From a bacterium (GTDB lineage Bacteria; Armatimonadota; Zipacnadia; Zipacnadales; Zipacnadaceae): a stretch of 64,000 nucleotides of DNA. Position 1 is the first letter of the stretch, and every line of letters starts with the position of its first letter. The notes under the pieces were generated by a model. The model saw only the letters and a list, made by a program, of their open reading frames with translations, was not told the DNA's origin and did not search any database. The DNA lies in the NCBI GenBank assembly GCA_030603495.1, contig JAUVXR010000008.1, forward strand, positions 18,591-82,590, given 5' to 3'. Position numbers and translations under genes: made by a program. Below are positions 58,536-64,000 of this stretch, piece by piece.

Positions 58536-59552
58536 CTACCAGCCTTTGTCCGCGAGCACCTTCATCAACTCGGCGGTGCGGCACGAATAGCCCCACTCGT
58601 TATCATACCAGCCCAGAACCTTGACCAGATTGCCGCCGATGACCATCGTCTCCAGCGAGTCGAAGATACACGAGGCGGGATCGCCCACGATATCCTGGAG
58701 CACAATAGGCTCATCGCAGAAGTCGAGGTACGGAGCCAGCTCCCCTTCGGAGGCAGCTGCGGCGAACGCCGCGTTGACAGCCTCCTTGTCGGTAGCCTTC
58801 TCAACCTCGACCACTAGATCAACGATCGAGCCAGTCGGCGTGGGCACGCGCAGGGCCATTCCATCCATCTTGCCATCCAGCTCGGGGATGACCAGACCGA
58901 TAGCCGCGGCGGCCCCGGTGCTGGTGGGGATGATGTTGAGCGCGGCCGCACGGGTCCGGCGCAGATCACTATGCGGGAAGTCCAGCAGCCGCTGATCACT
59001 GGTGTAGGAGTGAATGGTGGTCATCAAGCCGCGGTTGATGCCGAAGCTATCGTTGAGCACCTTGCACAAGGGGGCCAGACAGTTGGTGGTGCAGGAAGCG
59101 TTGGACAGAATGTGATCGTTGGCCGGATCGTAGACGTCGGCGTTTACGCCGAGCACGACGGTGCAGCAGTCGCCCCGGGCCGGCGCGGAGATGATAACCT
59201 TCTTGGCCCCGGCTTCCAAATGCCACGCCACCTTCTCCACTTCCCGGAAGACGCCGGTGGACTCCAGGACAATCTCGACGCCCATCTCCTGCCACGGCAA
59301 CTCCTGGGGGTCGCGGATCTCCAGCGCTGCCACGCTCTGGCCGTCCACGGTGATTGCCTCCCCGCTGGCCTCCACAGTACCTGGGTACTTCCCGTAAACG
59401 CTGTCGTACTTGAGCAGGTGGGCGAGCGTGTCATTGTCGGTCAGATCATTCACCGCCACCACTTCGATTTCGTCGGCAAATTGCTCCTGGATTACCTTGA
59501 AGACTTGCCGCCCAATGCGTCCGAACCCATTGATGCCTACTTTTGCAGCCAC
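58536..59552 (-). CDS. gap: Glyceraldehyde-3-phosphate dehydrogenase, type I
   Basis: A 338-residue enzyme. KVGINGFGRIGRQVF begins the NAD domain, the catalytic cysteine is in SNASCTTNCLAPL, and the substrate-binding TGAAAAIGLV and WYDNEWGYSCR are conserved. Residue 33 or so is an Asn (AVNDLTD), compatible with NAD. The ATG is preceded by AGGAGG. First gene of the glycolytic cluster. Confidence 0.96.
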   Translation of the reverse strand: MAAKVGINGFGRIGRQVFKVIQEQFADEIEVVAVNDLTDNDTLAHLLKYDSVYGKYPGTVEASGEAITVDGQSVAALEIRDPQELPWQEMGVEIVLESTGVFREVEKVAWHLEAGAKKVIISAPARGDCCTVVLGVNADVYDPANDHILSNASCTTNCLAPLCKVLNDSFGINRGLMTTIHSYTSDQRLLDFPHSDLRRTRAAALNIIPTSTGAAAAIGLVIPELDGKMDGMALRVPTPTGSIVDLVVEVEKATDKEAVNAAFAAAASEGELAPYLDFCDEPIVLQDIVGDPASCIFDSLETMVIGGNLVKVLGWYDNEWGYSCRTAELMKVLADKGW

Positions 59553-59656
59553 TTTGCTTACCTCCTGGTGGGGTTTGAGTGAGAGCCTAAACTCACGAAA
59601 AGGTCCTATGCGCTCAGCGCCCCCAGCTTCGCCCAGGGGGCCGGCCCAGGGCCTGA

Positions 59657-60955
59657 TTACCAGATGGAACGGTCGCCCCGCTTAGCGGCGATCTCCAGAA
59701 TCGCCGCCGCCAGTCTGTCCGGGTCATGCCGGACTATATCCTCCTCGGCGATTAAGTGCCGACAGACAGGAATGAAGCCGAGCCGGGCAATAGGTTGAGA
59801 CGCCGGTGCGACGTACTCGGCGCCTTCGGCCTGATATCGCGCCAGCACCGATCCCGGCGGTTTCATATCGTTGAGCAGAACATAGTCGAACACCGGCCGC
59901 GGCACGTGGCGAAGGATGGCTGCCACATGCTCGGCAGCATCAAAGCCGTCCGTCTCACCGGGTTGGGTCATTACGTTGCAGACCAGCACGCGCACCGCCT
60001 CGGTATCGGCGAGTGCCTCGGTTACTCCTGCCACCAACAGATTAGCCACGATACTGGTAAAGATGCTGCCCGGCCCCAGCACCAACACATCCGCCTGCGC
60101 AATTGCTTCAATTACGTCGGGCACCGGCGCGGGATTGGGCGGGTCGAGATAGACGCGATCAATCTGCTGACCGCCAGCATGGGCGACCTGGAGCTCCCCG
60201 CGCACTGTCTCGCCGTTGCGCAGACGGGCACACAGGGTAACGCTCTGCAACGTCGGCGGCAGTACGCGCCCGCGAATGGCCAGAATCTCGCTGCTCGCGA
60301 GGACTGCCTTTTCGAAATCCCCAGTGATCTCGGTCAGGGCAGCGATCAACAAGTTGCCAAAGCTGTGTCCGCCCAGAGTGCCCGCCGCGTCGGCGAAGCG
60401 GTGCTCAAAGAGCTGCGTCATCGTCGGCTCGGAGTCAGCCAGCGCGACCAGGCAGTTGCGCACGTCCCCTGGCGGAAGCACCCCCAGGTCCTGGCGCAGC
60501 CGGCCTGAACTGCCGCCCTCGTCCGAAACAGCCGCCACCGCCGTGATGTTGACCGCATGCTGTTTCAGCCCGCGCAGCAAGGTGGCCAGACCAGTACCCC
60601 CACCGATTACCACGCACCGCAGCCCGGTGCCCATACTGCGCCGCGAGAGCATCACATCCACCAGGCGCTGCTCCTCAGCAGGCAGGAAAGTCCGGGCGAC
60701 GGACTTCATCATGCCGCGCACGCCGAATATCACGGCGACCAGGCCCAGAGCAATGCCTAACGCCCCGAAAGGGGCAGCGTACGGCGGGCCACCAAACACT
60801 GCGGCCAGCTCATAAGCGAACAGATTGAAGAACAGCACGGCGCCGATTCCCGCCAGTGATAGACCGACGAAAATGAGCGCATACCAGCGCTTAACGCCCA
60901 GCCCAGGCGTCAGCCAGCGTAGCGGACGAGCCAATTCGCCCAGATCAATGCGCAT
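59657..60955 (-). CDS. YvcK/GlmR-type UDP-GlcNAc-binding protein with two N-terminal membrane helices
   Basis: A 432-residue protein of the UPF0052 (YvcK, CofD-like) family, which supports cell-wall precursor synthesis during gluconeogenic growth and binds UDP-GlcNAc in Bacillus. CVVIGGGTGLATLLRGLK, VSDEGGSSGRLRQ, PPGDVRNCLVAL and VLGPGSIFTSIVANLL are diagnostic. Unlike Bacillus YvcK it has a 100-residue extension with two transmembrane helices (about 25-45 and 60-80). The transcript passes a terminator-like hairpin before the start codon. Confidence 0.92.
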   Translation of the reverse strand: MRIDLGELARPLRWLTPGLGVKRWYALIFVGLSLAGIGAVLFFNLFAYELAAVFGGPPYAAPFGALGIALGLVAVIFGVRGMMKSVARTFLPAEEQRLVDVMLSRRSMGTGLRCVVIGGGTGLATLLRGLKQHAVNITAVAAVSDEGGSSGRLRQDLGVLPPGDVRNCLVALADSEPTMTQLFEHRFADAAGTLGGHSFGNLLIAALTEITGDFEKAVLASSEILAIRGRVLPPTLQSVTLCARLRNGETVRGELQVAHAGGQQIDRVYLDPPNPAPVPDVIEAIAQADVLVLGPGSIFTSIVANLLVAGVTEALADTEAVRVLVCNVMTQPGETDGFDAAEHVAAILRHVPRPVFDYVLLNDMKPPGSVLARYQAEGAEYVAPASQPIARLGFIPVCRHLIAEEDIVRHDPDRLAAAILEIAAKRGDRSIW

Positions 60956-61042
60956 CTTCCCTCGTCATCTCCCCCCGGCCTCGGCCACTGCTGCTCCGCC
61001 TGGTAGCTGCACTACAAGACACGCTGACAGCTCTGCCGCCAC

Positions 61043-61066
61043 AAAAAAAGAGCCGGCGGCGGCTCT
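61043..61066 (-). terminator. Intrinsic terminator in the yvcK leader
   Basis: On the minus strand GAGCCG/CGGCTC (loop CCGC) is followed by seven T residues. It stands about 75 bases after the expected transcript start and about 90 bases before the yvcK-type gene, so it either ends a small RNA or attenuates the gene. Confidence 0.75.
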
Positions 61067-61134
61067 GAGCTGCATCGCTTGGAGGTGCTGCGTCCTGCGC
61101 CTGCACACGGCAGTCTCTACTAGGATAATTGAGT
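61067..61134 (-). ncRNA. Short transcribed leader or small RNA upstream of yvcK-type gene
   Basis: The stretch between the promoter at 61141-61169 and the terminator at 61043-61066 would give an RNA of about 90 nt including the hairpin. It contains no start codon with a ribosome-binding site. A GTGTGCAGGCGCAGGACGC segment could form alternative pairings. I recognise no riboswitch class. Confidence 0.4.
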
Positions 61135-61140
61135 ATGCTA

Positions 61141-61169
61141 ATTATAACATCAAACCTCCGCCTCGTCAA
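61141..61169 (-). promoter_or_regulatory. Strong sigma-70 promoter upstream of yvcK-type gene
   Basis: On the minus strand TTGACG (61164-61169), a 17-base spacer and a perfect TATAAT (61141-61146). Confidence 0.75.
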
Positions 61170-61206
61170 ATGCCCCGCGACTAGGACGCCTGGCCAACAG
61201 AGCAAG

Positions 61207-61235
61207 TTGACAAAGCGGCCGATAACCGCTATCGT
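61207..61235 (+). promoter_or_regulatory. Candidate promoter for the UspA-domain gene
   Basis: A perfect TTGACA (61207-61212) with a 17-base spacer to TATCGT (61230-61235), a weak -10. It is divergent from the yvcK promoter. Confidence 0.5.
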
Positions 61236-61323
61236 CTTACGCGGGGCCGGCATCGCAGCAAGCAGCGGGGTGCCAGCGTGCCACTCTCAGCGGATCTTAA
61301 GTTGTCCCGAATGGCAAGGGTTG

Positions 61324-62163
61324 GTGATACCGGCTGTGCACCAATACACTGTTGTCGTCGCGGTGGCCAATCCTGCTACCGTTGGAGAGCTGATCGAGAC
61401 CTCCGCCGTGATAGCTAAGCAGCACAACGGACGGCTGATAGCCACGAGCGTGGTGCCCTCCCCAGACGAACCCGAGGGAGAGTCCCGCCATCCGGAGGAG
61501 GCGTTCAGCCAGGCCCAGAATCTGGTGGAACGCGCCCAGCACGCGGCCCAGGCCCGGGGCCTAGAGTGTGAACGCCGAGTGGCTGTCGGCCAGCACATCC
61601 ATGAAGGTATCACCACTGTCGCCGAAGCCTACGATGCCGACCTGCTGGTCATCGGCATGTCGGAGCGTGCTCATCCTACTTTGGCCCAGTGCGATCTTGA
61701 CTTCGACCGCATCGTGGACGCCGTAGCCGCTCACACGTCGTGCAACGTGCTGGTAGCCAAGTTCCGCGGCAACTTGCGATTCGACCGAGTCCTCGTCCCA
61801 GTCGCCCGTTCCACCCACCTGGGCCTGGCCCGCGAGATCATAGTGGCGCTGCACCACCAGGTTGGTGCCCACATTGACTTCCTGCACTTTGCGCCGACCG
61901 AGACAGCAGTCCCGAAAGCGCTGGGCCGACTCCAGAAATGGCTCAACGATGCCGGCTTGGACGGCTACGGCCGCGCCCTGGTCAAGACCGCCTCCGACCC
62001 GGCCGAGGCGATCATATCTGCCAGCGATGCCTACGATGTGGTCGCGGTAGGTGCGCCGCCGCTCCACACGCTCCAGCGCCAACTGCTGGGCTCGCTGGCC
62101 GAACAGGTAGCGAGCACAGTTCACTGTACCACCCTGGTGATGCGCACCGCGGGGCCGAGATAG
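61324..62163 (+). CDS. Tandem universal stress protein (UspA) domains
   Basis: A soluble protein of about 279 residues with two UspA-like domains. The first runs from YTVVVAVANPATVGELI to DADLLVIGMSERA. The second starts at RFDRVLVPVARSTHLGLA and ends at YDVVAVGAPP with CTTLVMRTA. The ATP-binding glycine motif of the first domain is weak. The start is uncertain: GTG at 61324 and GTG at 61336 are both plausible, while the open frame to 61129 is not protein-like. Function in stress response is a family inference. Confidence 0.78.
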   Translation: MIPAVHQYTVVVAVANPATVGELIETSAVIAKQHNGRLIATSVVPSPDEPEGESRHPEEAFSQAQNLVERAQHAAQARGLECERRVAVGQHIHEGITTVAEAYDADLLVIGMSERAHPTLAQCDLDFDRIVDAVAAHTSCNVLVAKFRGNLRFDRVLVPVARSTHLGLAREIIVALHHQVGAHIDFLHFAPTETAVPKALGRLQKWLNDAGLDGYGRALVKTASDPAEAIISASDAYDVVAVGAPPLHTLQRQLLGSLAEQVASTVHCTTLVMRTAGPR

Positions 62164-62256
62164 CTGCTGTCGGGCATTCCCAGCTTCCCAAAATTTCTGC
62201 CTTGCTCAAGCACGACGATACGCACTCGCAGCGAACTCTCCTACACCAAGGAGGCG

Positions 62257-62838
62257 GTGATAAAATTGACTGATGAATACGATGAGCTCGATCTCGACCT
62301 GGGTGGCCCCCCGCCCGCACGCCCTGCCCACGCCAGGCGAGTGGGGATGTATGCGTTCCTGGCCTTTGTTCTGGCCGTTGCCTGCGCCTTCTTGGTCTGG
62401 GAGCGCAACGAGACTGCGGCTACTACTAAGCAGATGCAGAAGCGACTGCAAGTCCTGCAAGATCGATGGGACAAGATCCAGGCCAGGCAAGAGGGGGTCG
62501 GTGATGCCCTGGTCAACTTGTCCGACCACGCCGTTGCCGAAGCCGAGCTTCACCATAGCCTAGGCAAGCGCAAGCAGGCGCTGGCTGATATTGACCGGGC
62601 TATGCACCTGTTCGAACTGGCCGAAAAGATGGGCAAGTGTGGCTGTGGGGACACCCTCGGCGCACAAGTTAAGAGGAAGATGAAGGCCGTGATAGAGACC
62701 TTACAGCCGACTGAAGAAGAACTGCCCCGCCTGGCGGCCCTACTAGATGCAGAGGAGGGCGAGACCGAGCCGGCCTCCGATGAGGAGGCCGAAGACGAAG
62801 CGCTGCCGCAGGCCGCCGAACCAACCGGGGAGCCATGA
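62257..62838 (+). CDS. Small membrane protein with coiled-coil and acidic tail
   Basis: A 193-residue protein of unknown family. An acidic N-terminus precedes one transmembrane helix (about 29-48, VGMYAFLAFVLAVACAFLVW). A heptad-like helical region follows (QMQKRLQVLQDRWDKIQARQ), then KCGCGD, and a Glu/Ala-rich tail. The GTG at 62257 is very close to GGAGG; the TTG at 62266 would be better spaced and gives almost the same protein. Probably anchored with the coiled coil outside. Its role is unknown. Confidence 0.6.
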   Translation: MIKLTDEYDELDLDLGGPPPARPAHARRVGMYAFLAFVLAVACAFLVWERNETAATTKQMQKRLQVLQDRWDKIQARQEGVGDALVNLSDHAVAEAELHHSLGKRKQALADIDRAMHLFELAEKMGKCGCGDTLGAQVKRKMKAVIETLQPTEEELPRLAALLDAEEGETEPASDEEAEDEALPQAAEPTGEP

Positions 62839-62967
62839 TGGGCGAGGTGTGGGCACTGTCGCCAGCCAGCGAACAAGCTGCGTATTCGTCTGGCGTAAGT
62901 CTGGCTACCACATACCGAACAAGTATCCGCCGCAAATGCCCGCCGCGCAGACACTAGGTCCAGCTAT

Positions 62968-62996
62968 TTGACTGAGATGGGAAAATATGATATACT
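62968..62996 (+). promoter_or_regulatory. Strong sigma-70 promoter for the SLH porin
   Basis: TTGACT (62968-62973), a 17-base spacer and TATACT (62991-62996). Expected transcript start near 63003. Nothing is recognisable in 62839-62967. Confidence 0.75.
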
Positions 62997-63002
62997 CCTT
63001 AA

Positions 63003-63282
63003 GATCGCCGCGGCATAATGTGCTGTTCGGCGATCCTCTGAGCACTCAATCGCATTGCCTGTCCAAACTGGCCAGGAAGGGAGGGTACCTCAAGGCCTGA
63101 CCGGTAGTTGGTCAGCGGTTGAGAAGCCAAGCGAGCTGTATGTGACAAGGGCAATGACGCGAGGAAACATAGGACACTCACCGGATCGCCCTGATGGGAG
63201 CTTACGCTTGCTTGGGTGAAGTGAAGACGTATTATCATCACTTCCTTAAGAGTCTTCATAATATGAAGGGAGGATAAGATAA
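63003..63282 (+). other. Long structured 5' leader of the SLH porin
   Basis: About 280 untranslated bases. GATCGCCG (63003-63010) pairs with CGGCGATC (63028-63035) right at the predicted 5' end, and CTGACC pairs with GGTCAG at 63097-63115. Such leaders often stabilise abundant porin mRNA or are targets of small RNAs. I match it to no riboswitch family. Confidence 0.45.
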
Positions 63283-64000
63283 ATGATCAAGCACAGAGTA
63301 CTGTTGTGTTTAGTTGTTGTGGTGTTCGCAGCCCCAGCTTTTGCAGGGGCTGACGCGACCGGGACCGTCCCCCCCGATCACTGGGCCTACGACGCTGTCA
63401 AGGAGCTGGTGGACGCGGGGATCCTGGTCGGTTATCCCGACGGGACCATTCGTGGTAATGAGTTCTTGACTCGTTACGAGTTCGCGATGGCCATCAGCCG
63501 CCTGATGGATGCCATCGAAACGACGGGTATCGCTGGTCCCCAGGGCCCCGCCGGCCCGCAAGGTGCCGCTGGCCCAGCAGGTTCGGCTGGTGGCCAGGGT
63601 CTGGCATCGGCAGCACCACCTGCTACAGTGGTCGCAGCCGCACCCGCAGGTGCCACCGCGGCAGCTCCTGCTGCCAGCGGCAATTGGGCCGACCGGATCT
63701 CGATTGACGGGTACTTGCAGTTCCGCTACGAGGACCGGGATATGGGTCGTTCTTCCGGTGTGAGCGCTGCGGGCAGTGGCAGAGATGGCCAGTATGACGG
63801 CTTTTATCTGCCCCGGTTGTATGTCAGCCTGCGGGCCAATGTCAACGAGCGAACCAATGCCGTAATGACCTGGGCAAGTCTGGGCGACACGTCCTCTGAC
63901 TGGACGGACATCTACGTGGACTACGCTCCCAGCGACGACTGGGCGATTCGCATCGGCCAGGCGCCGAACCGGTTTGGGCTGGAGTGCGCGCAAAGCTCGT
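63283..64000 (+). CDS. S-layer homology domain porin with collagen-like linker (3'-truncated)
   Basis: The first 239 codons of an outer-membrane porin. A signal peptide (LLCLVVVVFAAPAFAG) is followed by one SLH domain (PPDHWAYDAVKELVDAGILV, GYPDGTIRGNEFLTRYEFA), which binds pyruvylated or amine-modified cell-wall polymers. Next comes a GPQGPAGPQGAAGPAG collagen-like stretch, an Ala/Pro/Val-rich linker and the start of a beta-barrel (SIDGYLQFRYEDRDMG, YLPRLYVSLRANV, WAIRIGQAPNRFG). SLH porins of this kind tether the outer membrane to peptidoglycan in Cyanobacteria, Deinococcota, Negativicutes and Armatimonadota. GGGAGG precedes the ATG. The gene continues past the window. Confidence 0.9.
   Translation, partial: MIKHRVLLCLVVVVFAAPAFAGADATGTVPPDHWAYDAVKELVDAGILVGYPDGTIRGNEFLTRYEFAMAISRLMDAIETTGIAGPQGPAGPQGAAGPAGSAGGQGLASAAPPATVVAAAPAGATAAAPAASGNWADRISIDGYLQFRYEDRDMGRSSGVSAAGSGRDGQYDGFYLPRLYVSLRANVNERTNAVMTWASLGDTSSDWTDIYVDYAPSDDWAIRIGQAPNRFGLECAQSS

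Noticed and set aside
1-64000. CRISPR array, rRNA or tRNA genes
   Set aside because: Reading both strands I found no regularly spaced direct repeats, no conserved rRNA segments and no cloverleaf with a T-arm consensus.

Overview
The window is about 60% G+C, and nearly all of it is coding DNA from one chromosome. It suggests a diderm bacterium on the Terrabacteria side of the tree. The evidence is an S-layer-homology porin at the right edge, a large secreted beta-rich protein ending in Phe, the SepF/YggS/YggT/ProC division cluster, a two-subunit glycyl-tRNA synthetase, a SigH-type sigma factor and a bacterial NrpR homologue. Armatimonadota or one of the anaerobic lineages related to Cyanobacteria would fit. 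The phylum is inferred, because no rRNA gene is present. Hydrogenase, glutamate dehydrogenase and glycolytic genes point to an anaerobic or facultative fermentative life with H2 turnover.

Layout. 1-6.4 kb: the end of ribF, then a minus-strand housekeeping run (ccdA, yggU, CPBP protease, yggT, proC, sepF, yggS, zinc-ribbon protein) with a consensus promoter at 6390-6418. 6.6-11.7 kb: a CHASE2 sensor histidine kinase, a DUF951 protein and two PfkB sugar kinases. 11.8-33.4 kb: a [NiFe]-hydrogenase superlocus. It begins with a structured leader and a soluble electron-input module: a molybdopterin-oxidoreductase-like protein that has lost the Sec/Cys ligand, a HydB/AsrA-like Fe-S protein and a HydG/AsrB-like flavoprotein, with a UreH-like metal transporter and a lone receiver protein among them. 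A maturation protease, a Hyf-type group 4 membrane hydrogenase with three antiporter-like subunits, and hypA/hypBFCDE follow.

33.4-45 kb: gene debris (a frameshifted RuBisCO-N-terminus-like gene, an IS630-type transposase tail, an RtcA fragment), glyQS, a SigH-like sigma factor with a long leader, a Gfo/Idh/MocA oxidoreductase, a DUF1844 protein, and tsaE-tsaB-rimI-tsaD interrupted by a minus-strand propeller protein. 45-52 kb: a regulatory region with DnaA-box-like motifs and a candidate small RNA, then a CHASE2 adenylate cyclase, a FecR-domain protein and a 962-residue probable outer-membrane protein. 52-56.4 kb: a nitrogen block, guaA-hisF-gdhA, divergent from nrpR. 56.4-61 kb: gap-pgk-tpiA and a YvcK-type protein behind an apparent transcription attenuator. 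61.3-64 kb: a tandem UspA protein, a small membrane protein and the SLH porin, which runs off the end.

How it works together. The main system is a predicted membrane-bound, ion-pumping hydrogenase. Its usual formate dehydrogenase appears to be replaced by an NAD(P)H/flavin/Fe-S module built on an inactivated molybdoenzyme scaffold. The locus also carries its own nickel supply and all maturation factors. A second theme is signalling: two CHASE2 receptors, a lone receiver and a FecR protein. A third is nitrogen control, where an NrpR-like repressor faces ammonia and glutamine enzymes across paired promoters.
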